The notes: a model not told the origin generated them from the letters alone. A stretch of 64,000 nt of DNA from Micromussa lordhowensis (GCA_964020085.1 CAXHUQ010000643.1:31001-95000); one strand, 5' to 3'. Positions 42,816 to 53,423 are shown, numbered from the stretch's first letter. Numbers and translations are program-made.

Positions 42816-45048
42816 GTGTGTCCATGAGAAAACCAGGGAGAACCAGGCAAGAGATGATACAGCTCAAATCACCGATTTTGCTCAAACTTGGCATGAATGT
42901 TGGGTTTGGTGAGTAAATGATTATGCCAAGAACTTAGGTTAAAATGTTTTATTTCCTTCAAGTTAGGGGGACCACCTCCAAAAATGGCCCTTTGTCACTT
43001 ATTTATGCATATTTAATTAGTTGTCTTTGATTTAGCATTTCTACAACAAGAAAGGCCATGTGAAAATGAAATCGACTGGATCATGTTCTACTATTATTAG
43101 TCCCAAAGTACAGATATTCATTTGAACCAGACAATTTGACTTTTCTTTCTGTGGCTCCATCTTAAGTAAGGAACATATTTTGTAGTGTTGTGAATAGCCT
43201 TTAAGTAATGGCAAATATCTGCACTGGGCAACAGCAAATACGCATTATTCTAACATGGATAGTGAGAGCAGTCACTAAAGTTCTCAAAAGAGCCATAAAA
43301 TGTTTGGGGATTTCAACATTTTTTCTGTGCTGGCATGCTGTTTACATAGGATTTCACGATTTTTGGCCATTCAATGGACATTCACTAGAACACGGAAGCT
43401 ATTTTTTGTGTTAACTTAACTTGAAATCAACAAGAAATATCTACCTAAGTATTTTCCTATCAATATCCAGTATAAATTCGGCGAAAAGAAGCACTTGAGA
43501 CGTTTCTGTCAAATATTTTCAGAGCTACTTCTCACGGTTATCGATAAAACGCGGCAGAAGAAGATTCAACGTAGAAGCTCCCTCAACTTAGGTTTTCAGG
43601 CGTAAAGTACAGTGAAAACATGAAATATCTACTACATACATGTCTCTTGGATGCAATTTTTGTGACTCTCGCTGAATCTTGGACCGCGAAATGTCCAGTT
43701 TTGTTGCATCTGTTTCGGCGACGGTTGCTTCGACCCGAGGTTTAAAGAGAATGTCCTTTGCCATCCCGCTTTCGTCATCAGAGATATCAACATTTGTCGA
43801 AACAGCTACTAACAAGGCCGTTAAAAATCCAGGAAGAGCTATCACTGCTGTGAGTGTTATAGGATACAAATTTCTTACAAAACACACCACAAAACATTCC
43901 ATCTTTGTCGATATTAAGCGGTACAATTCGTGAAACCATACATGACATAGTTATCGGATTACAAGGCGTAACCGCTGAGTTTTCAATGTCTAAGTGGACC
44001 TGGCAGAGTGTTTTGTGATGGGATTTAAAAAGCAAACTGTATGTTAAAGTGATCACTCTCCCTGGATTTTAAACGGCCTTTTGAGTAGCCTTTTCGACAG
44101 CTGTTGATATCTCTGATGAAGGCGGGATGGCAATGGATATTCTCTTTAAACTTCGGGTCGAAGCAACGGAACAGATGGCACAAAACTGCATGGACATTTC
44201 TTCAATCCAAGAATCAAAGAGAGCGCAAAATCGCGTCCAAGTGACATGTGTAATCGCTGTATGTAGTAGGTGTTTCTTGTTTCAATTTTATTTTACGCCT
44301 GAAAACCCAAGTTGAGGGAACTTATGCGTTGAATCTTCTTCTTCCGCATTTTTTCGATATCGAGAGAATGTCACAAATGTACTTCAGTCTTCGCCGAATT
44401 TATACTGCATATTGATAGGAAAATACTAAGGTAGATATTTCTTGCTAGTTTCGTGTTAGGTTAAGACAGAAAAATGTTTTTTGTGTTTTAGTGAATGCTC
44501 ATAAAGTGGCCAAAATTCGTGAAGTCCTCTTTAAACAGTATGCCAGCACATAAACAATGTTGAGGTCCCCAAACATTTTATGGCTTTTTTGAGAACTTTA
44601 GTGACTGCTCTCACTATCCATGTGAGAATAATGCATATTTGCTGTTGCCCAGTGCAGATATTGGCCATTACTTAAAGGCTATTCACAACACTACAAAATA
44701 TGCACCTTACTTAAGATGGAGCCGCAGAGTGAAATCAAGTTGTCTGGTTCAAATGAATATCTGTGCTTTGAGACTAATAATAGTAGAACATGATCCAGTG
44801 GATTTCATTTTCACACGGCCTTTCTTGTTATAGAAATGCTAAATCAAAGACAGCTAATTAAATATGCATAAATTAGTGACAAAGGGCCATTTTTGGAGGT
44901 GGTCCCCCTAACTTGAAGGGAATATAATATTTTAACCTAAGTTTTTGCCATAATCATTTACTCACCAAGCCCAAAATTTAGGCCAAGTTTGAGCAAAATC
45001 GGTGATTTGAGCTGTATCACCTCTTGCCTGGTTTTCTCATGGACACAC
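42816..45048. mobile_element. Large foldback element with ~1-kb arms
   Basis: The ends GTGTGTCCATGAGAAAACCA and (45048 reversed) the same sequence open long complementary arms: 42816-43950 against 43960-45048. They share inner blocks such as TATCAACA, CATCCCGC and TTAAGTAAGG…ATGGAGCC. Frames at 43588-43926 and 44127-44315 fall in the arms and are not convincing genes. The termini have no clear duplication. Confidence 0.8.
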
Positions 45049-46782
45049 TCTTAATCAAGCACCATAAAAATCGTTGTCGAACGAAAGACATTCAAACCGT
45101 CTTTCGACAAGCTTAGTCATGCCTTCTAGTGCTGAAAAATCTAGAGAAAGAGTTAAGAGGTGGAGGAAAGAAAATCCAGAAATGTACAAAGAACAGAGGA
45201 AACGATACAGAACAAAACAGGCACAGTTCAGTTGTTCTCTAATCACTCTGCAATGAAACGAGAACAAATCATTTTCACTCTAGAAACCATGAAACGCAGA
45301 CAAGAATCAGGAGTAGGCATCTCGTTTATTGATAGCTAGAACACGGGCAAAATACATGAATAAACATACTAGAAACTACAGCTAACGAAGACGTAAGCTA
45401 ACAATAATGTCAGTAATGTACAAACTGGTAGTAACCTTTCAGACAGATTAAATATAATAACAAAAAAGATAACAAATACAAGAAAATTTACAGAACGGTA
45501 GCGAGAGATGCCGTCAAGTGACCTTGAATCTGCAAAAAACACCTTATATACCTGATAACTTACAAATAATCACGCACACTGTCAAAATAACTCAGGCGAC
45601 AAATATCAACATATCTGTATGGAAAGCACTGAAGCAACGTGCATTCCTTGACGTGAGAAAATACATATACGAGCGAGTGAAAACATGGCGACAAGAAAAT
45701 CCAGAGAAGCACTTATTACAAAAACAAAGAGAGTGATGGACAATACGGATGTTAGAATGTTCACGCGAAACTGAGGTATTACCCATTATAAGCTTTGACT
45801 GCTTGTATGAAGTCATCAGTTGCATCCGAACAGGAACAGGACTTAGTTGCTAATTTTGATTTGTCTTTGCTTGATGTGTAAGCACGGCAATTAAACAAAA
45901 AGCGGCTCCTTTAGGAGCCATCAAATGTCATGAAAGCGATGATCAATGATGACAATGTTTTATTTAAAGACCGTAACGAATCTGTTATGTGGTCAGTGGT
46001 TTCTTTTCCTACCTTTAAAGGGACACAATCAGCTAACGAACATGGCATTAGCTACCATTTCATAGTTAATTTGAATACAACGGTGAGGCGATAAATACTG
46101 TTTTTAACCAGATATGATAAAACATAATATCAAAGGATGAGCAAAAGGACATTTATAAACAGGTTTTCAGTAAACGATTAAAAATTGAGCAAAACACCGC
46201 GAAAACTGGCAGCAATTCAAATATCACCCAAAATAGAGAGCTTGTGTGGATTGAGTAGGCCACAAATTATAAAGGTTTGTATGGAACTTTGCAACTTTTG
46301 CGAGGCTCCCACTTGGAGTACAATTGTACAACAGAAAGTAATTTACGTGTTTTTCGTTTACAGAGCGAAGGGAACAAAGCAGCATATGGAGTGAGCAAAG
46401 ATGTCCGTGACGAACTTGTAAGTTTGTGGGAAAATTTACCCTTGGAAATCAAATATTTTTATGTTTGTAAGGAAATCAGTACGTAACAATCCTGCGCGCC
46501 AACAATTGAACGATGAATTAAAACAATATGCAGAACTATATCAACGGTGGAACAGTCCAACTTATCGAGGACCTATAAACTATACGGTGTTACTTGTAAT
46601 AAGAAAAAACATACAGAGTTTTATGCTAGTTGTCAGACCACTAGCGGTAAAACGAAAAAGTTTTATTTAGGTCGAAAGCTCACTTATGCAAGTAAAGATC
46701 TTGACAGAACTATCGATTTTGTACTTTCTATCCGTTTTTGTTGATGTAAATTACGCGACATTGACTGTTTTTTAAATACTTT
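45049..46782 (+). other. Small unassigned frames, possibly part of a mobile or viral-like element
   Basis: Two related basic frames occur: 45118-45256 (RERVKRWRKENPEMYKEQRK) and 45518-45736 (YERVKTWRQENPEKHLLQKQ). They share a R-V-K-x-W-R-x-E-N-P-E motif. Short overlapping frames at 46461-46744 include NSPTYRGPINYT and a second frame with TEFYASCQTTSGKTKKFYLG. None is a recognised family and several look frame-broken. The 46185-46394 frame is made partly of the dispersed repeat also at 18.5 kb. Confidence 0.35.
45904..45919 (+). promoter_or_regulatory. Histone-type 3' stem-loop look-alike
   Basis: GGCTCC-TTTA-GGAGCC is a perfect 6-bp stem with a 4-nt loop after AAACAAAAAGC, followed by ATCA and a purine-rich ATGAAAGCGATG. 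The layout resembles the histone mRNA 3' signal, with a C-G pair in place of the consensus top U-A pair. No histone coding sequence lies upstream, so this may be coincidence. Confidence 0.3.
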
Positions 46783-47067
46783 ATGTTCATTTTTACACAG
46801 CAATGGACAATGGACAGACGAATTGCATGTAAAGTACCTACAAGCGTCAATGTGATAGACCTCGTTTTACCTTTTGCAAAATATTTAGTGTTTCAATCGT
46901 GGCCCTTTGGCAGAGTTATTAAAAATGCATCGGGCTTCCATGGCGAGTGTAAGATCGAAAACAATTCGACTTTAGTGTATTTAGGACAAACTTTAGCCGA
47001 AGTGGAACGAACTATGACAACTTTAAAAGAGCAACATATGTATATGATGTTAAATAAAGCTTTTTAA
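46783..47067 (+). CDS. Unknown 94-codon protein of compact gene cluster
   Basis: The frame from an alternative start at 46783 (ATG MDRRIACKV at 46810) through ASGFHGECKIENNSTLVYLG to a stop at 47067. AATAAA signals overlap and follow the stop (AAATAAAGCTTTTTAATAAA). It converges tail-to-tail with the minus-strand frame ending at 47249. Composition looks coding. Function not recognised. Confidence 0.4.
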   Translation: MFIFTQQWTMDRRIACKVPTSVNVIDLVLPFAKYLVFQSWPFGRVIKNASGFHGECKIENNSTLVYLGQTLAEVERTMTTLKEQHMYMMLNKAF

Positions 47068-47248
47068 TAAACTGTTTAAAATGCGTTTCTGAGAAATCAA
47101 ACAAAAGGCGATGTTTAAAAATTTGCATGTTGATAATAACTTTCATTCACTCGCTTAGTTACGAACGCTTCCGATTAGTAAAGATAATGTAAATAACGGA
47201 CAAATGTCATTTATTTTCCATAAACTTTATTCAAAACCGGTGGTGGTT

Positions 47249-47544
47249 TCATTGTAATGTTCTAGTCGAAACTACTTGAAATGCCTCTTCTTTCCCACTT
47301 GACTTCCATGCTTTCCATCCTTTGGTAAATGCTTCACAAAAGTTTTTAAGTTCGCCATCTGCATCACTGTTTCGTCTTCTAAGGCCAACATTCGTGTTGA
47401 TATACATCTTCAATACTTGTCCATCTCCGCACCAAATAGTATGATTTCAGTTTGAATAATAGTGTCAACAGTAGAGTTAACGAGCAAACTCAACAAAATC
47501 TCTTCTGGTTCATCCTCCACTATAACTGGGGCGGTTTCTTCCAT
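47249..47544 (-). pseudogene. Unknown acidic small protein, frame-broken
   Basis: The start at 47544 gives MEETAPVIVEDEPEEILLSL, and a single-base shift near 47425-47440 moves to a frame ending KAWKSSGKEEAFQVVSTRTL before TGA at 47249-47251. An AATAAA lies about 20 bp after the stop. It is divergent from the frame at 47774 and shares the intervening ~230-bp region. The break might be a sequencing indel. No family recognised. Confidence 0.4.
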
Positions 47545-47773
47545 ATTACCTTCCAAACGAAGTTAGTTTCTCCCTGTTGTTAATCTTGAACGTCCTGTTA
47601 TATAGTCTGTAAGTCTGTAAACGAAAATATGACCCACGCTCAACCTGAACGTTGATTGGTTTACAAATTAGACCCACGCTTGAACTGAGAGCTGATTGGT
47701 TAATAAAACTAGGTATGTTTAGACACATTTATTTATCATTGGTTTAAAAATAGGACCCACGCTCAAACTAAAC
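47545..47773. promoter_or_regulatory. Divergent promoter-like region with iterated motif
   Basis: Three copies of GACCCACGCT(C/T)(A/G)A lie at about 47631, 47671 and 47754. The first two are each followed by a CTGA(A/G)… stretch and GATTGGTT (an inverted CCAAT box). The region separates oppositely transcribed frames at 47544 (minus) and 47774 (plus). Regulatory role is inferred from position and iteration only. Confidence 0.45.
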
Positions 47774-48455
47774 ATGGACGAGTTTGAAGATGATCTTACC
47801 TTAGCAGAAACCGCTGACACCCTAGGACATCAGTTAGCTTTCCAGGAACAGATGGGTGGAAATCTCACCGCTCAGGAACCTGGTAGGATTGAGTTTACAC
47901 TTAACCCGTATGTGGACCGCGTCAGTAAACGTAAGGGCGTCCAAGAGCCTCAGTTTACGGCCAATTTACGTCAGCATGGTCAATTCATTGAACGTCAAAA
48001 TTTAAATGCTGAACTGAGTGAAGCTATTTACCACACTTTACAAGATTTGATTTTACGTGAACGCATTCCTGGTGGCGATTATCTCTTTTTTAATTTGGCT
48101 AGTAACCGACTGAATCACGCCTACGGCTTACAGACGGCTCGCGGGTAGCGATCGCGTGGATGGCCTTTTACAGCAAAATGTCACGCGTCCCCAGTTCTAA
48201 TGAAAACTTTGAAATGGATGATTCCTTTCAATTGTCGTTTACTCAAGTGCGCGCCCCACCCCCGAGGAAGAGGGAAGAGAAAAATGAAACCGGGGCATAA
48301 CCACCCGGAAACCTTCAGAGGCTCTAAAAAAGGGTAATGACAATCAAAAATAAAGACGATCTGTGCTGCGCCCGTGCTATCGTAACGGCCAAAGTCAAAG
48401 TCGATCAACATTTCAATTGGGAAGGTTTCAAAAACCCTCGTCGAATACAGTTAAA
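47774..48455 (+). pseudogene. PolB-type N-terminal fragment (Maverick/adintovirus-like), broken
   Basis: The first frame (47774-48148) starts MDEFEDDLTLAETADTLGHQ and includes EFTLNPYVDRVSKRKGV and LILRERIPGGDYLFFNLAS. After a stop at 48146-48148, further pieces in other frames occur at 48196-48260 (EMDDSFQLSF) and 48335-48455 (DDLCCARAIVTAKVKVDQH). These segments resemble the region preceding the exonuclease-polymerase part of protein-primed DNA polymerases in Maverick/Polinton and adintovirus-like elements. At least two frame breaks occur, and no polymerase motifs follow, so it is a decayed end fragment. The family assignment is from memory and moderate. Confidence 0.45.
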
Positions 48456-49737
48456 ATAAGCCCAACTGTTACATCACGAAGCTGACGTTCCATTTGGTCC
48501 CTGTAGTCCATGGGCCAGTCCACTTTTCGGTATCACACATGAGGACAAAACCTGAATCTTATCAGCTAATACTAGCGCTTATGGTGTTTTCAAATTTGTA
48601 TGATAACCATTCTAGATGAATAACTTTGTATTGCTGCTTCCCCAATTTTAAGCGTTGCGTAAAAGATTTGAAGGATAATAAAGACAATAGCCCCCATTTG
48701 GGGCTAGAGTATGTTCGAATATTTGTCCTTGGACATTATCTGTTCCTCGTAGCTCACAGTTTACCTCGAGCTACGCTCTCGGAAAACTGTTCGCTACTCG
48801 GAACAGATAATGTCCGCGGACAAACATCCTAGCATATTTTCGCGCCAAATGGAGGCTATTGTTTATACATTGCTCTTCCGTGGAAATAGTGAATAGTAGT
48901 CGTCCGTGAAAATTTTGCTGTAAACAAGTGGGTTTGTAGAAAATAAACAACTGAAATTGTATTAAGGAGGTTTTGTCTGTCTTCCTTTCCAAATTATTTA
49001 TTTGGCTTTCACGGTTTTCATCGTGAAAAGTTGAAAATAATTCAATCGATTTTTTACCTGGCGTGTGGAAAAAAATTTGTGGTGAACAATAAAGAGTGTT
49101 GATGTGTGGAAACTATCGGTCCGATAATTATTGTGCCTTGGAAATTTGATGTTCTTAAAACTAGCATATTTGCTCCGAAGCTTCGCTTCTCGGGGAAAAA
49201 TTTATGTTTTAAGAAAATCAAATATCCGAGTGGGAACTATCAGCCAATAATAATTCCTCACCAGAAGCACTCTATTGTTTAATTAGAGCGCTCACATCAC
49301 CAAAATAGCTAGCTATAGTTATCCGCATCTTAACTACAGTTAGTATCCCAGACTTAACCACAGCCAGTATGTGTAGAAGTACTGTGCAGTGTAGAAGGAA
49401 ACTTGTTGGGTAATTTCTGTTTACCATAATTGACTCGAGTAAATTACACCTGCTATAGTCGTCACTACCAAGAAAGAGAGACAGTCACACATCTTATCAA
49501 GCGTTTATTACTTAGTGAAGTGGCTTCCCAACCTCCTCTTTTTACGATATTATCCATACAGTGTAAGTTGTACTCGGAATATTGTTTCAATTTTGTAGAA
49601 GTCACTAGTTGGGAGTGTCATCCATTGTTAGAATCTTGTTCTTCATTATTCGCTCCCTCTTAAGTCTTGCCCTGCTAAATCTCAGCTATACCCATTCCTT
49701 AATTCACTCGAGGTACGTACGTGTTAAAGCACTAAAA
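48456..49737. other. MITE-containing spacer, no gene seen
   Basis: Includes two palindromic MITEs (48684-48862 and about 49147-49225). Otherwise no recognised content. Confidence 0.45.
48684..48862. mobile_element. Palindromic MITE (ACAATAGCC ends)
   Basis: ACAATAGCCCCCATTTGGGG at the left and CCAAATGGAGGCTATTGT at the right are inverted. GACATTATCTGTTCC/GGAACAGATAATGTC pair further in. Confidence 0.75.
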
Positions 49738-51819
49738 TTATGGATCTAACAAACGGACATCCTTACTATTTAAGTCTTCGATCCAATCGGACCACCCAGC
49801 AACGACTGTTCCGTCTTTGGCAATTCTATCGTCAAATTTTATCAAGTATCCTTCGTGTTTCCTGTATGCCACAATCTGTCCTTTGCACCATCCCCAGTAC
49901 TTTGTTACCTTTCCTGATTTGTCCTTTTCGTCATATTCTACTTCAATGAGACGATTAATTAACGCTCTACCATTTGGCCTTCTTTTCTGGCTGATTATAT
50001 GCCGGCGCTTGTCTGGTGGACCTTCATCTCCTGAATTGCCAATACTTGTACGCTTTCGTTTACTTTTTTGCTTAGTAGGTGATGCCCTATAAGAGGTTGT
50101 GACATTACCGTCGCAAACTGCTGTTTTCACTGCTTGTAGGCGATCCTCCCGGTAAATGTTTTCCATCAATGTATGGAGAACAGTACAGCTTTCCTGAAGT
50201 GATTGTCGGTTCAGTGCCTCGAATGGATTGGTGGTACATGGTCCTTCTTCCCAATCTTTCTCGTCCATTTCCTTAAAGGCCCTTGTAAACATAGCTAGAT
50301 GATTCAATCGACACCACCACTTGCCCCAGTGCTTCGGTTTTGTCCAGCTTTGGTTGTTAACCTTTTCAAGTTCAGTTGACAGGTCGCACTCAATAAAATG
50401 CTTAGCGTCCTCTAGTTTCCTGGAGCCAGAAAGTACATCGAAAATTAGGTACACCTTCTCTTTGTCTCGTTCCTCTTCGATTTTGCGGGCTAAGTTTTTG
50501 AAGATTCGAGTTTCATCGTCACTTTGACAAACCAACTTGCAGACTCTATTCACTGATCGTTGCCAATGAACGCTGCATCCCCGGATGACTTTCTTGGCCA
50601 GTTCTTCCCCGAGACATTCTTTCAGTCCTTTGTATTGTGCATCGTCAAAGTCTACGAGTATAGACCTTAACTTTGCACCGTTCGCAAAATACGCTTGATC
50701 CAGTGTAACCTTGTTGAAAATGGTTGTTATCGACTTTGCATAAGTCTCGCCATCTTGTCTACTGCACAGTACTCTTGCGACCGCATTATACACGCAAGTT
50801 TGCTCGTTGAAAGTTACTACGTTCAAAAGATATGGAAAGAAGTCGTTGGCTGTACAAGTGACATCCACGAATAAATCTTCTGCTTTACTCAAAAGAGTTG
50901 ATTGAAACGGCAACATAAAAAAAGCGTACTTCCTGTCAGGCGTAAAAATATACTCGGATCCTTCCATCTGATACTGTCCCATCATTTTGTTAACTTTTTC
51001 GCTTATGTTCGTGCTTTCATCGTATAACTGATTACCTTCTACTTTTTTCCTAATTTTCTCAAAACTAAGTATCTCATCTAGTGGACGAAGTTCTTTATGA
51101 AACGACATCCATTTTCCAAGTTCCATTTTCCTCTCTCTCCTCACACGGTCTGCGTTAGCGGCAGGTGAACTGGCTTCAGCGGGGACATAACCAATTCCAT
51201 ACCCCTTCATGATGTCTTTGGTGCTTTTAGTGCTATCACCAGATACGACTTTCCGGATGTCCTCTTTAACCTTGCTAGACAGGATGTGTGGTGCTGGTTT
51301 TCCGTGATTGTGTTCCGTGCCTGGCACAACCCCAATCCACCGCCGTCCATCGTCACTGACTGGCCATATGTAAACCATATGTGCAGGGCATGGTCCAGTG
51401 GAAACAAGAGAATGACTGTCTTTTTGCTGTACACATCTATTGACCTTTTGTCTGTTTGAGACAACGTATGAACAGTTAGGACCATCACACTTCTTCACAC
51501 CTTCGCAGGGCCCTCTTCTAACATTTAATGAGCTATCCACACCGTCTATAACTATATCGTGCTTGGTGGTTTGTGTGCTTCGTTTTGACAGCTGATTATC
51601 GTCCCAGATGAAATGAGGTCGAGTACTCGGAGCGAAATTTAACTTTCTATAATCTTTAATGAAAACAAAGTTTGTTTGCGACGTCGCTGAGGCTGTGTCG
51701 AATCCAGGGAATTCATACTGGTCCTTAAGCGTTAATTCCATCCAGTTTGCTGAATTCCTCAGGCAATCCTTTATTTTTGGCAGATGATGATTTCCTCTTC
51801 CAGTTCTTGTTCTTGTCAC
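49738..51819 (-). CDS. MULE-type transposase, 693 aa, uninterrupted
   Basis: A long intact frame. Residues ~101-173 carry a zinc-binding FLYWCH/WRKY-GCM1-like module (CEGVKKCDGPNCSYVV, then HNH at 170-172). The MULE transposase core follows: D319 in LFVDVTCTAN, D390 in ILVDFDDAQYKG, then VIRGCSVHWQRSVNRV (the usual GC.FHW.Q motif). E534 lies in TTNPFEALNRQS, probably the catalytic Glu. After a basic linker the C-terminus (about 622-690, YWGWCKGQIVAYRKHEGYLI KFDD) resembles a Tudor/SH3-like barrel. A possible in-phase upstream start was not found; the displayed start may be internal. It could be an active transposase or a domesticated gene. No terminal repeats were identified. Confidence 0.8.
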   Translation of the reverse strand: MTRTRTGRGNHHLPKIKDCLRNSANWMELTLKDQYEFPGFDTASATSQTNFVFIKDYRKLNFAPSTRPHFIWDDNQLSKRSTQTTKHDIVIDGVDSSLNVRRGPCEGVKKCDGPNCSYVVSNRQKVNRCVQQKDSHSLVSTGPCPAHMVYIWPVSDDGRRWIGVVPGTEHNHGKPAPHILSSKVKEDIRKVVSGDSTKSTKDIMKGYGIGYVPAEASSPAANADRVRRERKMELGKWMSFHKELRPLDEILSFEKIRKKVEGNQLYDESTNISEKVNKMMGQYQMEGSEYIFTPDRKYAFFMLPFQSTLLSKAEDLFVDVTCTANDFFPYLLNVVTFNEQTCVYNAVARVLCSRQDGETYAKSITTIFNKVTLDQAYFANGAKLRSILVDFDDAQYKGLKECLGEELAKKVIRGCSVHWQRSVNRVCKLVCQSDDETRIFKNLARKIEEERDKEKVYLIFDVLSGSRKLEDAKHFIECDLSTELEKVNNQSWTKPKHWGKWWCRLNHLAMFTRAFKEMDEKDWEEGPCTTNPFEALNRQSLQESCTVLHTLMENIYREDRLQAVKTAVCDGNVTTSYRASPTKQKSKRKRTSIGNSGDEGPPDKRRHIISQKRRPNGRALINRLIEVEYDEKDKSGKVTKYWGWCKGQIVAYRKHEGYLIKFDDRIAKDGTVVAGWSDWIEDLNSKDVRLLDP

Positions 51820-52051
51820 AACCTCCTTTTGTTATTCTCTTTGATCTAATGGATCGTTTCTTGGAGACATATTCCGCTGGTACGAAGACTTTTGAAGATA
51901 GTTCTCGAGGGTGGTGGTCAAGGGCTCTGAGACAAGCCATTCATTTACAGTTAATTGACATAAAACTCAACATAATAAAGTGCCAGTCATTTACCAGAGT
52001 ATGGAGGCAGTACAAAGTATCACAGAAAGGGAAGCAATTTCTGGATTCGCC

Positions 52052-52453
52052 TTATGATATCCTTGTTCTGGATGCGTTTGCTCCATGATTTTTCTGCATT
52101 TCTGCATTTGTGTCTTTCTTGCTACCTCTTAACCATCCAATCAGTACCTCCTCTTTTACCCCATCCTTATAAGTCTGTACTTGTCCAATGTCCAAAACTG
52201 CCTGGATTAGAAGCTTTACCTTTGAGTTGAAATCCCTTTTATCTTTGATGTCACAACTGGAACAACACGCATCTACACACTGCAACTCTAGCTGGCCTTC
52301 TCCAAACTTACTGATTATTTCCTCTCTCATGCATCGCCCGCAGTATATAGAGTAGACCCAGCGCCATGCTGAATAAGTTGTGCCTCTATCTGTTCTTCTT
52401 GACTTCTTGAACAGTTTTTTGTCCAGAAAGATAAGCGTTGGTCGTCCTTTGAC
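52052..52453 (-). pseudogene. RecQ-type helicase C-terminal zinc-binding fragment
   Basis: The minus-strand frame holds WVYSIYCGRCMREEIISKFG EG, then CVDACCSSCDIKDKRDFNSK. That is the four-cysteine RecQ zinc-binding arrangement with the YFGE-like helix, followed by a helical tail (VKLLIQAVLDIG, VLIGWLRGSKK). It starts exactly where the foldback terminus begins (52454), so its upstream helicase part is cut off. It lies directly upstream of the MULE transposase, same strand. WRN-like RecQ proteins of this style occur in cnidarian mobile elements (inference). Confidence 0.55.
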
Positions 52454-52560
52454 TATCACAAAACATCAAGGAATACTAGCTGATTTTATCAGTAACCTTA
52501 AAAAATGAAACAAAATAAAATAAAAACGGAAAATTATTAAGGCTCTTTATAATTTTTTAT

Positions 52561-52850
52561 ACAAAAGTAAACAATTGTCAAATACTTGTGAAATGTTCGT
52601 GGCTAGTCTGACGCGGCGTTTCGTCTCTGCCAAGAGACTCTTCAGAGACCTTTAGAATTCAAAGGCAAACTCGTTGGGTATCACGCCCAAAGTCCCGTTC
52701 GCAAATTCTTGATGTTGACAGTCTGGCCCTCTATCGCAGAAGGATTCCCAACCGTACGTTCACGAGTTAAATTTATACAAAAGTAAACAATTGTCAAATA
52801 CTTGTGAAATGTTCGTGGCTAGTCTGACGCGGCGTTTCGTCTCTGCCAAG
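52561..52850 (-). mobile_element. Retrozyme-like unit, 1.3 tandem copies of a 216-bp sequence
   Basis: ACAAAAGTAAACAATTGTCA begins at 52561 and again at 52777, giving a 216-bp period. The first copy carries a complete hammerhead on the minus strand. The second breaks off after half of it (CTCTGCCAAG at 52850). Tandem hammerhead-bearing units of 170-400 bp are the known form of animal retrozymes. It sits in the left arm of the foldback and is absent from the right arm. Confidence 0.7.
52605..52650 (-). ncRNA. Type I hammerhead ribozyme
   Basis: Minus strand: stem I GGUCU/AGACU, core CUGAAGA, stem II GUCUC-UUGGCA-GAGAC, core GAA, stem III ACG-CCG-CGU, then cleavage-site C before AGACU. All conserved core positions (C3, U4, G5, A6, G8, A9, G12, A13, A14, A15.1-U16.1, H17=C) are present, and stems II and I are fully paired apart from one G·U. 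Self-cleavage is predicted, not tested. Confidence 0.8.
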
Positions 52851-53423
52851 AAAATCCCCCCCAAAAACGAAGTGAAAAAAAAATACAACAGCATTTAACA
52901 CCAAAATCAAAACGAAAAGCAAAACGATTCTTACATGTTCATAACTGGCCCAGCGTTCTCATAGGAAATCAAAGCAAAAAGTGAAGTAAAATGATTTTCA
53001 CATGTTTACGACGTGGCCCAATGTTCTCATAGCTCCGTAACCCGTCGAATAGCGACACATTCATAACGATATACCAGCTGCAAACTCCACAGTTTATAGG
53101 GTAAGCTCTCCTGATCCCTTCCAATTTGCAGGGGAACAAAAAAACATCGATAAATCGCTTTCATTTTCTAATTTGCGATCCACAATGGCGGATACGGCCC
53201 GCTGTTCTCATAGCCCGAGATACATTCTGGCAGCGATGTAACCCCTCGTGGTTAGAGGAAGGAGACTGGGTCTGTAATCTTGAGAGGTCAGTCAGCCGTG
53301 CATCTTTCCCGCGCTTCGTTTAGAAAAGGTGGTGTTTAATAATATATTCCTCCTCTTTTGAAACGATGCCTCTCAAGAGACGTCAGCGAATTTTAAATTT
53401 GTTGGGAACAAGCGAACATGGAC

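Noticed and set aside
43588..44315. Frames of 60-112 codons in the 42.8-45.0 kb foldback
   Set aside because: They fall in complementary arms; composition and lack of motifs argue against genes.
46185..46394. 69-codon frame in the viral-like cluster
   Set aside because: Most of it coincides with the dispersed repeat also found at 18.5 kb, so it is probably not a gene.
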